From positions 1 through 64,000 of the forward strand of contig CAKOWW010000007.1 of assembly GCA_934129785.1 (NCBI GenBank): a stretch of 64,000 nucleotides of DNA, in the 5' to 3' direction. Made by a program: the position numbers and the translations under genes. Shown here piece by piece: positions 45,907-55,084 of the stretch. Each line of letters opens with the position of its first letter. The first letter of the stretch is position 1. The notes under the pieces were generated by a model. It saw nothing but the letters and a program-made list of their open reading frames with translations. It was not told the origin of the DNA and did no database searches. This DNA comes from an uncultured Clostridia bacterium (GTDB lineage: Bacteria > Bacillota > Clostridia > TANB77 > CAG-508).

Positions 45907-47285
45907 ATAATGAGCAAAAAAGAAAAATAATATTAATAATTTCAGCGGTAATAGTTGGAATGTTAGGTGGATTTGGATTTTACAAAGCAAATGAAAATAG
46001 CTCAACTAATGAAATAGTAAGTAATGTAGTTAATGAAGTTAAAAACAATATAAGTACATATGATATGACAGAGCAAGAAGTAAAAGATTTACCAACTACA
46101 GAAATACAAGTTCAAACAGAAGAACAAGAAAAAGTAGTAGCAGAAGAACAAAAGGTTGAAGGTGAAGCATTTGAAGAACAAGGCGAAATAGCTTACAATG
46201 GTACAAGCGAATATCCGAATGTTTCTTTAGGAAATTATCAAGGTCTTACATATTATAGTCAAATAGACAATAGATGGCGTTATAAAATGTATTCTAGCGT
46301 AGGGAATAGTTCTCAAACAATAGGAACATCAGGCTGTGGGCCAACTTGTGCAAGTATGGTAGTAACAGCAACAAAGGGAACAATAACACCACCAGAAATG
46401 TGTGATTTATTTGTAAAATACGGATACAGAAGTGCTAACAATGGAACTTATTGGAGTGCTTTTAGATTTGTAGCAGATACATTTAATATTGGATATCAAG
46501 AAACAACAGACATTCAAAGAGCATTGCAATTATTAGAAAGTCAAAATTATGTTGTGGCTAGTTGTGGTAATGGATTATTTACTACAGGTGGCCATTTTAT
46601 TTTACTAACTAAAGTTGAAAGCGGAATGATAGAAATATATGATCCATACTTGTATGCTGGTAAATTTGATACAGCTACAAGAAGAGGAAAAGCAGTAGTT
46701 GAAGGTAATAAAGTTTATGTGAGTGTAGATAACTTCAAAAAGTATGCTAATTATAAAGGTTTCTTTGCATATAAATATGATGGTAGTACACAAGAAAATA
46801 AACAAGCAGTTACAACACAAGCATATACTAGATATGTAAATGCTAAAATAGGATTAAATATAAGAAATAATGTAAATGGAAGCATAATAGGTTCTTATAA
46901 ATATGGTACAGCAGTATTAGTATATGAAACAAGAGATGGTTGGAGTAGAGTAGGAACAAATAGATGGGTTTCTAGTAATTATTTAACAAGCTATATGCCT
47001 TCAAAACAAAATACTGTTAAAACTATTTCTGGTGTAAAATATACAACAGGAAAATACAAAGTTAATGCTAGTGTCTTAAATGTTAGAACAGGAGCAGGTA
47101 CAAAGTATAAAATAAAAGGATATAAACAATTAACATCTAATGCAAGATACCAAAATAAAAGATTAGGAAATCAATATACTAATGGATTAAAACGTGGAGT
47201 AGTAACAACAGTTATTAAAGTTCGAAATGGATTTGGATTAACTCCAAGTGGATGGATTGCATTGAATTATTGTACAAAGATGTAA
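45903..47285 (+). CDS. Endolysin with C39-like peptidase and SH3 domains
   Basis: The 460-residue protein has an N-terminal hydrophobic anchor and an acidic linker. A papain-like C39 domain follows, with catalytic Cys in SGCGPTCASM and His in TTGGHFILLTK. Two SH3-type wall-binding domains (IGLNIRNNVNGSIIGSY, ASVLNVRTGAGTKYKI) end the protein. It cuts peptidoglycan peptides during lysis. Confidence 0.88.
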   Translation: MNNEQKRKIILIISAVIVGMLGGFGFYKANENSSTNEIVSNVVNEVKNNISTYDMTEQEVKDLPTTEIQVQTEEQEKVVAEEQKVEGEAFEEQGEIAYNGTSEYPNVSLGNYQGLTYYSQIDNRWRYKMYSSVGNSSQTIGTSGCGPTCASMVVTATKGTITPPEMCDLFVKYGYRSANNGTYWSAFRFVADTFNIGYQETTDIQRALQLLESQNYVVASCGNGLFTTGGHFILLTKVESGMIEIYDPYLYAGKFDTATRRGKAVVEGNKVYVSVDNFKKYANYKGFFAYKYDGSTQENKQAVTTQAYTRYVNAKIGLNIRNNVNGSIIGSYKYGTAVLVYETRDGWSRVGTNRWVSSNYLTSYMPSKQNTVKTISGVKYTTGKYKVNASVLNVRTGAGTKYKIKGYKQLTSNARYQNKRLGNQYTNGLKRGVVTTVIKVRNGFGLTPSGWIALNYCTKM

Positions 47286-47287
47286 AA

Positions 47288-47318
47288 TAAAAGGGCAGAT
47301 ATTATTCTGCCTTTTTAT
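47288..47318. terminator. Bidirectional terminator after the endolysin gene
   Basis: AAAAGGGCAGA pairs with TCTGCCTTTTT, with T runs on both strands. It separates the lysis operon from the convergent gene. Confidence 0.75.
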
Positions 47319-47627
47319 TTAATATGAGTTTATAATGCTAAAAGTATGGTAATCCTCAGCTACTTCTATTGAAATAGTATCAAGAGGTTTAATCTCCTTA
47401 CGAGAGATTTTATATATTAATTCATGAATAATGTTTGAACAAAAAGTATAGTATGGACCAGGAGAATGTGGCATAATAGCAGGATTAAAAACTACAGTTT
47501 TGATATCGTCGTAATTAGACAAGTATATCTCATCTAGCATAAAACTACATTTTTTGCCATTGAAAACATAATTATATTTTATGCTTTTTATATTAGGCAA
47601 ATCTTCTCTTTTAAAATCAATTTTCAT
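47319..47627 (-). CDS. Hypothetical protein at the prophage right end
   Basis: ATG 47627 follows GGAGTG. The 102 residues (INSY end, HSPGPYYTFCSN) match no family I recognise. Convergent with the lysis operon, so possibly expressed in the lysogen. Confidence 0.55.
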   Translation of the reverse strand: MKIDFKREDLPNIKSIKYNYVFNGKKCSFMLDEIYLSNYDDIKTVVFNPAIMPHSPGPYYTFCSNIIHELIYKISRKEIKPLDTISIEVAEDYHTFSIINSY

Positions 47628-47829
47628 ATAAATCACTCCTTTTTTCTACACTATATCACACAAAAAAATGAAAATGTTGTCGAAATTTGTCATAAAGCGA
47701 AAAATATAAAAAACAACTTAAAAATCAAGGCATGTAATTATATTAAATAAAAAATAAAACGGCTTAAAATCGATTCTAAAGAGTTGCTTTTCGTTGAAAT
47801 ATCAATAAAAAATAAGATTATAAAAACTA

Positions 47830-47858
47830 TTGACAAATGAAAAAAATATGCATATAAT
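47830..47858 (+). promoter_or_regulatory. Perfect consensus promoter of a 22-residue gene
   Basis: TTGACA (47830-47835) and TATAAT (47853-47858) are 17 bases apart. Confidence 0.8.
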
Positions 47859-47869
47859 TTATTAAAGAT

Positions 47870-47886
47870 TAATACAATTTGTATTA
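47870..47886. promoter_or_regulatory. Palindromic operator candidate
   Basis: TAATACAATTTGTATTA is a perfect palindrome around its centre, just downstream of the promoter and before AAAGGAGG. Confidence 0.55.
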
Positions 47887-47906
47887 GTTAAAGGAGGTAG
47901 ATAACT

Positions 47907-47975
47907 ATGTATGGAGATTGGATGGGAGATAATAAAATAATAATAAATCAAGGTGAAAACCAAGAAAAAAAATAA
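47907..47975 (+). CDS. 22-residue peptide with strong signals
   Basis: ATG 47907 follows AAAGGAGG, downstream of a consensus promoter and palindrome and before a terminator. The product MYGDWMGDNKIIINQGENQE plus KK has no known relatives. Signals of this quality suggest a real short gene or a regulatory RNA. Confidence 0.5.
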   Translation: MYGDWMGDNKIIINQGENQEKK

Positions 47976-48006
47976 AGGCAGTTGTTATTCAACTGTCTTT
48001 ATTTTA
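47974..48006. terminator. Bidirectional terminator
   Basis: AAAGGCAGTT pairs with AACTGTCTTT and is flanked by A and T runs. It serves the 22-residue gene and the convergent gene. Confidence 0.7.
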
Positions 48007-48911
48007 GGATTTAATTTTTTCTTTTTGCTTCTCTTGTTTTTTCTTTCAGTTATTAAGGATTTTTGATAAATTTTTTGCCATTCTTCATATACTTTAATAA
48101 TATTAGTATAAAATTTATCTGAGTATTTACCATTATTTCTTATAGAAATTTCTATTGATAAAGTTTCTACTGTATCAAAAAATATTTGATGTAAAGATTG
48201 ATAGATATATGTATAACCAGCAGCATGGGTTGAAAGATTCATACAAAGATATTCCAATTTGTTTAAAACCTCATTTTCTAAATTCGAAAAATGAAATGGG
48301 AAAGATGAATTATCCAAAGTAAATAATTTTTTTGCTTCTTCAGTAGTATAAATATATTTTTCATTTCCTTTTTCATCAATTGATTTAAATTTTTCATTAT
48401 AATCTTTAGCAGTTGTGATTCTACTTTCCAATACTCTAAAATACAAGTTATCAAAATCTAAAGAATCTTTTATTTTTTTATAATCGCTAGGAAAATCATC
48501 GTTTTCTGTTAGTTCTCTTAGTTCTTCGGTATTAAAGTCTATAGAACAAGGCTTACGTTTTATTAATTTAGAAAGTGGAGAATTTTCATAAACTGCTATT
48601 AAAGTACTACATTTTTTCAATAGACCATCGGAAAAATTTTTTGCTATTTCAAATGATTTTTCTTGTTGTCTTAATGAACTGCTTTTTGTGTATTGATACA
48701 TAGCCCAAATAGAAGCAAAAACAGTTCCTATTAGAGTAAGCCAAATACCCCAGTTATTTAAAGAAATACCAAATAAAGTTATTTCCTGACTTTCAACTTC
48801 AATAGGATTTTTAGTTGGTAAAAATAAAAGTAGAAAACCAGATCCTATAATCAATGCTATACAAATAATAACATAAACAATATGCTTTTTTACATAATCG
48901 ATAAAATTCAT
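47985..48911 (-). CDS. Two-helix membrane protein, candidate superinfection-exclusion moron
   Basis: ATG 48911 follows GGGAGGATG. The 308-residue protein has N-terminal helices (IVYVIICIALIIGSGFLLLFL and GIWLTLIGTVFASIWAMYQY), then a helical cytoplasmic domain and a Lys-rich tail. It lies between the lysis module and attR on the minus strand, where lysogenic-conversion and anti-phage genes often sit. Function unknown. Confidence 0.65.
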   Translation of the reverse strand: MNFIDYVKKHIVYVIICIALIIGSGFLLLFLPTKNPIEVESQEITLFGISLNNWGIWLTLIGTVFASIWAMYQYTKSSSLRQQEKSFEIAKNFSDGLLKKCSTLIAVYENSPLSKLIKRKPCSIDFNTEELRELTENDDFPSDYKKIKDSLDFDNLYFRVLESRITTAKDYNEKFKSIDEKGNEKYIYTTEEAKKLFTLDNSSFPFHFSNLENEVLNKLEYLCMNLSTHAAGYTYIYQSLHQIFFDTVETLSIEISIRNNGKYSDKFYTNIIKVYEEWQKIYQKSLITERKNKRSKKKKLNPKIKTVE

Positions 48912-49062
48912 TTCAACATCCTCCCAATTAAAAGTATTATATAGAGATAAAATCAAGAAGTCAACAGTTTTTTAAACTTATCCCAAAATATTCCATCTAA
49001 GTGACACCGTTCGACACACAAAATTAACATAATGTGCTATAATCTATGTAGAGGTGATGAAT

Positions 49063-49263
49063 ATGAAAGAAGCATATAACAATTCACTACTAATGCTAAA
49101 AATTTTAGGAATAAGATTAACAAGAAAGCAGTATACAGAATTAGCAAAAAGATTTAACTTATTAAGCATACAAAGTTTACAATTCATGTCAAACAAGAGT
49201 TATGAAAGCATAATGAAAGAAATACAGAAAGAATCAAAAAAGGCTAAAAAGGAAATTGCATAA
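49063..49263 (+). CDS. Small helical phage protein
   Basis: The 66-residue protein follows GAGGTGATG, with TATAAT upstream. Helical and basic (RLTRKQYTELAKRFNLLS). Encoded before an XRE-type gene. Function unknown. Confidence 0.55.
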   Translation: MKEAYNNSLLMLKILGIRLTRKQYTELAKRFNLLSIQSLQFMSNKSYESIMKEIQKESKKAKKEIA

Positions 49264-49267
49264 AAAA

Positions 49268-49303
49268 AGATACTTCTAGCAATAATAAGCTAGAGGTGTT
49301 TTT
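49268..49303 (+). promoter_or_regulatory. Hairpin covering the ribosome site of the next gene
   Basis: ACTTCTAGC pairs with GCTAGAGGT (one G-U) and is followed by TTTTT. The AGAGG of the next gene is in the 3' arm, so it may act as attenuator and translation block. Confidence 0.5.
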
Positions 49304-49516
49304 ATGACTGTAGAATTAAAAATAAAAGAAATTAGACAAGAGATGGGAATATCATTAAGAGAATTATCAGAAGAAACAGGAATTGAAAGACATAGACTAG
49401 CAGAAATAGAAATAAATGTAGATAAAATATTATTTATAGAAATGTTAGTAATAGCAGAAAATTTGGGTAAAAAAATAACGGACTTATACGATACTGGAAC
49501 CTTAGAGCTACAATAG
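49304..49516 (+). CDS. Short XRE-family DNA-binding protein
   Basis: The 70-residue protein is nearly all helix-turn-helix (IKEIRQEMGISLRELSEETG). It might control the right-end genes or excision. Confidence 0.78.
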   Translation: MTVELKIKEIRQEMGISLRELSEETGIERHRLAEIEINVDKILFIEMLVIAENLGKKITDLYDTGTLELQ

Positions 49517-49673
49517 ATGTAGCTCATTTTAGTGTAAAACCCAAAATTCGACAAAAAGCAAGTTTTATAAAATAAAGAAGTATTTTCATAAAACATTTTA
49601 ACATTTAGATAAAATCTAAGATACAATTATTACATCAAAAGAGCTCTGAAAAAGAAAAAGGAGAAATGTAGTA

Positions 49674-49841
49674 ATGAATATAGTAGAAGATGAAGTAATG
49701 AAAAACGAAAAAAGTATAATAATTGAAAGAATAAGAAATAATAAAAGAATTTTTAATGATAAAGAAATTGAAATAATATTAAGTAATCAAAACTTAATTA
49801 GTAAATTGTATTTGCTTGGATTTCTTGATTCAACATTTTAA
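49674..49841 (+). CDS. Small phage protein near attR
   Basis: ATG 49674 lies downstream of AAAAGGAG. The 55-residue charged protein ends in LYLLGFLDSTF; its stop overlaps the arm-type repeat. No function recognised. Confidence 0.5.
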   Translation: MNIVEDEVMKNEKSIIIERIRNNKRIFNDKEIEIILSNQNLISKLYLLGFLDSTF

Positions 49842-49859
49842 TGCAATTTTTAATGCAAC
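49839..49859 (+). repeat. Right copy of the paired arm-type repeat
   Basis: Matches 12014-12033 with one extra T. Two AATGCAA half-sites. Confidence 0.5.
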
Positions 49860-49991
49860 GCCAAAGAAAAGTTATAAAAAACGAAAGAAAAGTATAAAAA
49901 AATGAAAAAATTAACAAGCTCTAAAAGCTATGGAATAAGCGGGAAAGGGAAAGTGTAAGAAAAAAAGGGAAAAAATAAAAACTTTTTCTTT

Positions 49992-50005
49992 TTCCCTGCC
50001 CACCA
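49992..50005 (+). mobile_element. attR core of the prophage
   Basis: TTCCCTGCCCACCA equals the end of tRNA-Tyr at 11939-11952. The chromosome resumes here with a short hairpin and T run that probably ended the original tRNA transcript. Confidence 0.85.
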
Positions 50006-50148
50006 AAAAGTTGAAATTTTAACCGATTTCGGCTTTTTTTATTTGTATTTAAAAATACCTGTAAGTATTGATATTGATTTATTCTAGTCACTTTCATTAT
50101 TTAGAATATATTCAAAATTATTCAACATTTTTTGTTGTTTTTTGCTTC

Positions 50149-50180
50149 TGCACAAAATCTGCACAAATAAATTGCACAAA
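50149..50180 (+). repeat. Three TGCACAAA direct repeats
   Basis: TGCACAAA occurs at 50149-50156, 50160-50167 and 50173-50180 in a stretch without a gene. They may be protein-binding sites or remains of an older integration event. Confidence 0.35.
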
Positions 50181-50181
50181 A

Positions 50182-50214
50182 AGATAGAACCAAAATGCAG
50201 TTCTATCTACTTTT
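50182..50214. terminator. Hairpin/terminator
   Basis: AGATAGAAC pairs with GTTCTATCT, followed by ACTTTT. It could end the small minus-strand gene or an upstream transcript. Confidence 0.5.
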
Positions 50215-50256
50215 AAAAATAATATTATTTATAAATGAATTTACTAATCTTTTTAA

Positions 50257-50418
50257 TTATTTGTTTTGTTCCGATGTTTCATTATAATAAGTAAATTCAT
50301 AATTTCCAAAATATTCATATACTTGGTCTCTTAATTTTAAGTATTTAATTGTTACAATTGAAAGAATAATAATTAAAATTATAATAATACTTAAAAAAAT
50401 TGTACATAATTTCTTCAT
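50257..50418 (-). CDS. Small membrane-anchored protein
   Basis: ATG 50418 follows GGGGGG. The 53 residues are one long hydrophobic helix (IFLSIIIILIIILSIVTI) and a polar tail. Function unknown. Confidence 0.5.
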   Translation of the reverse strand: MKKLCTIFLSIIIILIIILSIVTIKYLKLRDQVYEYFGNYEFTYYNETSEQNK

Positions 50419-50614
50419 ATAAACCCCCCTCTTTTTTTATTATATTATATTAATATAGTAATAGCAATAATTAATTGTTATTATTTACAATATTAGTTGT
50501 ATTTTATTTTTAACACATAAACGAACAGAAGTTTAAAAAATGTTTGGATATGGTATTTAACACAAACAAAGAAAAAGGTAATTCTGGACTAGGAATAGCA
50601 ACTATTCGAAAAAG

Positions 50615-50643
50615 TTGACATAATCAAAATAAAGTAGTACAAT
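50615..50643 (+). promoter_or_regulatory. Promoter of the 50702 gene
   Basis: TTGACA and TACAAT are 17 bases apart. An imperfect inverted repeat (GGATACAC...GTGTCC) lies just downstream. Confidence 0.65.
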
Positions 50644-50701
50644 AATAATGGATACACTAAACAGTGTCCAAATTCTTTGAGGCATGAGGAGGAATAACAA
50701 A

Positions 50702-51079
50702 ATGGAGAAAAAGAATTTGAGTCTAAAAAAACAGATAAGCAACTTAAAGAAAGAAGTAAAGGCTGTAGAAGGAAAAGTGCACCTAATTAGCATTTTATTT
50801 GAAGACCCTGCAAAACCAGCATGTGATTTTTGGGAACATATTCAAAAATTAAAATTGTTGCTTTTAGAGGTTGATTCAGACGAAGAAAGAAACCTTTTGA
50901 AAGAAGAAATTGAAAGAAAACAATGGGAATATGAAACCATTGTATATAGGGTAGCAAGAATGCTTACCTTTGAAGAAATAAAAAATGCACTAGAACATCC
51001 TTATAAGGATTTTGAATGCTTTGTCTTAGATGACATTATGTCTGAAAAGATAAATGACATGCAAAATGGAAAAAAATAA
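50702..51079 (+). CDS. Hypothetical helical protein
   Basis: ATG 50702 follows GAGGAGG. The 125-residue protein is helical and charged with an N-terminal coiled coil. Standalone unit with its own promoter and terminator. No family recognised. Confidence 0.65.
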   Translation: MEKKNLSLKKQISNLKKEVKAVEGKVHLISILFEDPAKPACDFWEHIQKLKLLLLEVDSDEERNLLKEEIERKQWEYETIVYRVARMLTFEEIKNALEHPYKDFECFVLDDIMSEKINDMQNGKK

Positions 51080-51090
51080 ATAGTATCTGT

Positions 51091-51123
51091 TTGAAACCCC
51101 TGCATGTATGCGGGGGTTTTTAC
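51091..51123 (+). terminator. Terminator after the 50702 gene
   Basis: AACCCC with GGGGTT, extended by TGCA/TGCG, followed by TTTTTT. Confidence 0.75.
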
Positions 51124-51128
51124 AAATA

Positions 51129-52361
51129 TTATAAGCTAACAATTTTATGAGTAAAATCAAGATTACTCCAAGAATCATACATATATCCTATAGAATACAC
51201 ATCAGTTGCCCAAATATCTTTATCAAGCATAAGCTTCAAATTTCTATTAGAATTTCCATCAACAAAACGTTTAACAGAAGTAACAATCTCAAGTTTAGAA
51301 TTAGCCTTAGCAATCTCAGAAATCAAAAACTTACCGCGATTTGTAAGCCCTAAAACTCTTGCGTAAGGAGAAACATGTTTAGACAACTCCATATCCTTTT
51401 TAGTAAAGCCAAGCAAAGCATAAAGCAAAATTCTCTGTAATCTAGTTTCAGTATAACGCTTAGATTTAATTATATTCAAAAACTCAGTCACAGAATTGCA
51501 AGAATTTGCAGTATTTTTAATAGCAAACTCTAAACCTTCAGAAACATCTGGAAGATTAGCAATTTCCTTGATATCCATTTTCCTTAAAGTATAAATAATT
51601 TCTTTTTCAAAAGCAGACAAATCAGTAACAAAATGACCTTGTTTTATATTATCCATTAAAATAGAATAACTAGATTCTGGTAAAAGCCTTCTTAAAATAT
51701 CAAATCCTCCATTTTTTACAATATTACGAATAGCTGTAGCACTTGCTATATTTCCAGAAAAATCAGAATCATTATAACCAGCTTCAAACCTAGGAATTGC
51801 AACAGGTACAATTTTACTCTTGTGTTTTTTCAAAGCTTTAATATATTCAATACCTAAAATATTGTTAGGTGAAGAAAGAATATTAGAATATTTTTTAGAA
51901 TTATTTAAATACATAATTAAGGCATTTTCACGAGCTTTAGGAAAGGAAATTCCCTTCTTTAATTCAGTTGTTAAAATATTTTTATATTCTTTAGGCTCGC
52001 GATATAGAACATCGGCTAATTCACTTAATATATCTACATTTGAAGTTTCAGCACCAAAAGCTATAAAATCTACAATTCTCAAAGAGTTTAAAAGCTTAAT
52101 AGCTCCATCTGCAAAGTTTTCAGCACTAGAAGTAGCATATAAAGTTGGTAATTCTAAAACTAGATCAACACCACATTTAAGAGCCATTTCAGCTCTAGAC
52201 CATTTATTTATTAAAGCAGTAGAACCGCGTTCAGTAAAATTGCCACTTATTACAGCCACAACATATGTTGCACCTGTTAATTTTTTTGCTTCTTCTAAAT
52301 GATGCAAGTGGCCATTGTGAAATGGATTATATTCTGCTATAATACCTAATACTTTTCCCAT
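51129..52361 (-). CDS. tmcAL: tRNA(Met) cytidine acetate ligase (TmcAL-like)
   Basis: The 410-residue protein has the nucleotidyltransferase motif EYNPFHNGHLHHL and SGNFTERGS, followed by the ylbM/TmcAL helical domain. TmcAL uses acetate and ATP to make N4-acetylcytidine at position 34 of elongator tRNA-Met. ATG 52361 fits the family start; GTG 52370 is too close to AAAGGA. Confidence 0.88.
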   Translation of the reverse strand: MGKVLGIIAEYNPFHNGHLHHLEEAKKLTGATYVVAVISGNFTERGSTALINKWSRAEMALKCGVDLVLELPTLYATSSAENFADGAIKLLNSLRIVDFIAFGAETSNVDILSELADVLYREPKEYKNILTTELKKGISFPKARENALIMYLNNSKKYSNILSSPNNILGIEYIKALKKHKSKIVPVAIPRFEAGYNDSDFSGNIASATAIRNIVKNGGFDILRRLLPESSYSILMDNIKQGHFVTDLSAFEKEIIYTLRKMDIKEIANLPDVSEGLEFAIKNTANSCNSVTEFLNIIKSKRYTETRLQRILLYALLGFTKKDMELSKHVSPYARVLGLTNRGKFLISEIAKANSKLEIVTSVKRFVDGNSNRNLKLMLDKDIWATDVYSIGYMYDSWSNLDFTHKIVSL

Positions 52362-52500
52362 AAAGTACACAATCCTTTCTAATTATTCTTGTATAAATCA
52401 AATTAAACTGATATAATATTATCATAAAAAAGAGAAAAAAACAATTAAATAGCGGGTTTTAAGGATTAAAATTAAGCTAAAATTAGGAAAGGAAAATAAT

Positions 52501-52935
52501 ATGGAAAAAGTTGTAATATATACAGATGGAGCATGTTCAGGAAATCCAGGACCAGGTGGTTGGGGAGCAATTTTAATGTATAAAGAAAACAAAAAAGAAA
52601 TATCTGGTGCCAAAAAAAATACGACAAATAATGTAATGGAGTTAACAGCCGTTATAGAAGGATTAAAGCTATTAAAATTTCCATGCGAAGTAAAATTATA
52701 TAGCGATAGTGCTTATGTTGTAAATGCATTTAATCAAGGGTGGATATACAACTGGGTAAAAAACAATTGGAAAACATCAGGAAAAGATCCTGTGAAAAAT
52801 AAAGAAATATGGCAGGAACTATACAACTTAACAAAAGTGCACAAGGTAGAATTTATAAAAGTAAAAGGACATAGTGACAATGAATATAACAATAGATGTG
52901 ATGAATTAGCGAGAAATGCGATAAAAACACTATAA
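52501..52935 (+). CDS. rnhA: Ribonuclease H type 1
   Basis: The 144-residue protein has the catalytic acidic residues in YTDGACSGNPGPGGWG, MELTAVIEGL, YSDSAYVV and the final NRCDELAR. It removes RNA from RNA-DNA hybrids. Good ribosome site AGGAAAGG. Confidence 0.95.
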   Translation: MEKVVIYTDGACSGNPGPGGWGAILMYKENKKEISGAKKNTTNNVMELTAVIEGLKLLKFPCEVKLYSDSAYVVNAFNQGWIYNWVKNNWKTSGKDPVKNKEIWQELYNLTKVHKVEFIKVKGHSDNEYNNRCDELARNAIKTL

Positions 52936-53064
52936 AATTTATAAAAACAAGAAAGCAATGTTTATATAATTATTACAATTATGTGACATGCCCCAAAAAT
53001 ATTGAATTATTTTACTAATTTTAATATAATAAAATTGTATAAAAACGGAACAAAGGAGAAAAAA

Positions 53065-53871
53065 ATGGAAACTTTTGCAGATTATATATTAACAGAAGAA
53101 AATTTGGCCTCAAAAATAGAAATAGTTTATTATTTATCAAAAAAGAGAAAAATATTTTTTGATAAATCAGTGATTTTTAAAACAGAAATAGCAAGAATAT
53201 TTTTAAATTACTCTAAAATAGATGTAGATAAAAATCTAGTATTAACTGCATGTCTATTATCTAATTGCAAGAAGGTTGACAATGCACAAGATATAGAAAG
53301 TGTACATACATATGCAAAAAATGGAGCAGATTTTTTACAAACTCTTGGATTTGAAAAAAGATTTTGCAAAATTTGTGAAGAAATAAATAGGTATAGTAAA
53401 AGCAATCCCAGAGAAAGAGAAAGTGATATATTAGAATTAGTTGACCAATTTGGAGGAATGTTATTAGATAGACCAGAAAGAATTGGATTTAAACCTGACG
53501 AAGCATTAGTTTTACTAGAACATAGAAATTTAAAAGATGAATACAATAGATATTTAGAAACATTTAGAGATTTTGTGAATTTTATGGAAACAATAGAAAT
53601 TAATGATATGTTAAACATGACAGCATTAAGAAGATTGGTAAAAATTTATAATGAAACAGAAGATTTAGTGCGATTCATAGAAAAAGTAATGTATGAATAT
53701 GAACCTAAGGTAGACAAACTAATAGAAAAAAAAATAGATAATATAGCAAAAAAAATATTTGAAGATGTATCAGATCCAAATAGACCGTTATTTAGTAAAG
53801 AAACAGCTAAAAAGATAATGGAACATATGGGAGAAAATGAAACAGCAGAATTAGCAAAAATGAAGGAGTAA
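53065..53871 (+). CDS. HD-like domain protein upstream of an EndoQ-like gene
   Basis: ATG 53065 follows AAAGGAG. The 268-residue helical protein resembles an HD-superfamily fold with weak metal ligands (ACLLSNCKKVDN in place of HD). It ends 3 bases before the next gene, so both are probably coexpressed. Function not assigned. Confidence 0.6.
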   Translation: METFADYILTEENLASKIEIVYYLSKKRKIFFDKSVIFKTEIARIFLNYSKIDVDKNLVLTACLLSNCKKVDNAQDIESVHTYAKNGADFLQTLGFEKRFCKICEEINRYSKSNPRERESDILELVDQFGGMLLDRPERIGFKPDEALVLLEHRNLKDEYNRYLETFRDFVNFMETIEINDMLNMTALRRLVKIYNETEDLVRFIEKVMYEYEPKVDKLIEKKIDNIAKKIFEDVSDPNRPLFSKETAKKIMEHMGENETAELAKMKE

Positions 53872-53874
53872 AAA

Positions 53875-55077
53875 ATGTACGAAATATTTGCAGATTTACA
53901 TGTTCACATAGGAAGAAGTGAAAATGGAAAACCAATAAAAATAACAGCAGCAAGGTCATTGAACTTTGCAAACATAGCAAAAGAATGTGCTGATAGAAAA
54001 GGAATAAATGTAGTAGGAATTATAGATTGTGCGTCTCCATACGTAATAGAAGATATAGAGAATTTCTTGAAAACAGGAGAAGCGTATGAATTAGAAGATG
54101 GGGGAATAATATACAAAGATAAAGTTTGTATATTACTGGGAAGTGAAGTAGAAACTTCAGAAAAAGGAAGAAATGGAAAAAGCGGAGCAGCACATAATAT
54201 ATGCTTTTTCCCACATCTAAGCGATATAAAGCAATTTTCAAATGAACTTAGTAGACACTTAAAAAATATTACTTTAAGCACACAAAGAACAGATTTATCT
54301 GGATATGACTTAATAGATATAGTTGAAAAATATAATGGAATATTAATTCCAGCTCATGTATTTACACCACATAAAAGCTATTATGGAAATTGTACAGATA
54401 GATTAGAAAATATATTTAAAGAAAAATTTGATAAAATATTTGCTATAGAATTAGGGCTAAGTTCAGATACATATTTAGCAGATATGATATCTGAACTAGA
54501 AACAAGAACATTTTTAACAAACTCAGATGCACATTCATTACCAAAAATAGCAAGAGAATACAATAAGATGGAAGTAGAAGATATATCTTTTAAAGAAGTT
54601 GTTAAAGCATTAAAAAATGAAGATGGAAGAAGAATAGTTGCTAATTATGGACTAGATCCAAAACTTGGTAAATACCACAGAACATATTGTGATGATTGTG
54701 AAAAGTCAATTGAAACAAAAGAACCAGTTGAAGTTTGCCCAATGTGTGGTGGAAAAAATGTAACATTTGGAGTTTTTGATAGAATTGAATTAATAAAAGA
54801 TAAAAAAGAAACAAAAAGTCCTAAAACAAGACCACCATATATATATCAAATTCCACTTGGATTTATACCAGGCGTTGGTGGAAAAACAATAGACAAATTA
54901 TTGAATACTTTTGAAACAGAAATGAACATATTACATAAACTTTCAAAAGACGACCTAGAAATGGTTGTAGGAGAAAAAATTGCGACAAATATAGATAATG
55001 CAAGAAGTGGAAATTGCCATGTACAATCTGGTGGTGGCGGTGTATATGGAAAAGTTTCTGTAAAAACAAAAAAATAG
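53875..55077 (+). CDS. PHP-domain nuclease, EndoQ-like
   Basis: The 400-residue protein opens with FADLHVHIGRSENGKP (PHP metal site), contains GSEVETSEKG, PAHVFTPHKSYYG and NSDAHSLP, then a zinc ribbon (CDDCEKS...CPMCGGKN) and a helix-hairpin-helix-like end. This order matches endonuclease Q, which cuts 5' of deaminated bases such as uracil or hypoxanthine. The last residues are Gly-rich (SGGGGVYG). Confidence 0.82.
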   Translation: MYEIFADLHVHIGRSENGKPIKITAARSLNFANIAKECADRKGINVVGIIDCASPYVIEDIENFLKTGEAYELEDGGIIYKDKVCILLGSEVETSEKGRNGKSGAAHNICFFPHLSDIKQFSNELSRHLKNITLSTQRTDLSGYDLIDIVEKYNGILIPAHVFTPHKSYYGNCTDRLENIFKEKFDKIFAIELGLSSDTYLADMISELETRTFLTNSDAHSLPKIAREYNKMEVEDISFKEVVKALKNEDGRRIVANYGLDPKLGKYHRTYCDDCEKSIETKEPVEVCPMCGGKNVTFGVFDRIELIKDKKETKSPKTRPPYIYQIPLGFIPGVGGKTIDKLLNTFETEMNILHKLSKDDLEMVVGEKIATNIDNARSGNCHVQSGGGGVYGKVSVKTKK

Positions 55078-55084
55078 AGTTCTA

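Larger units (their letters stand above)
11953..50005. mobile_element. Integrated siphovirus-type prophage, about 38 kb
   Basis: The element runs between the two att cores. It contains integrase, immunity, replication, packaging, HK97-type head, long non-contractile tail and lysis modules in canonical order. With CGGN read as Gly, every recognised structural gene is intact, so the prophage may be functional. Confidence 0.9.

Noticed and set aside
50149..50180. TGCACAAA repeats as a CRISPR array
   Set aside because: Repeats are only 8 bases with spacers of 3-5 bases and no cas genes nearby. No CRISPR array was seen in the window.
53041..53062. CGGA at 53045 upstream of the HD-like gene as another recoding site
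   Set aside because: The gene has a good ribosome site and ATG at 53065 downstream of it; the CGGA lies in the leader and is not in an open coding phase.
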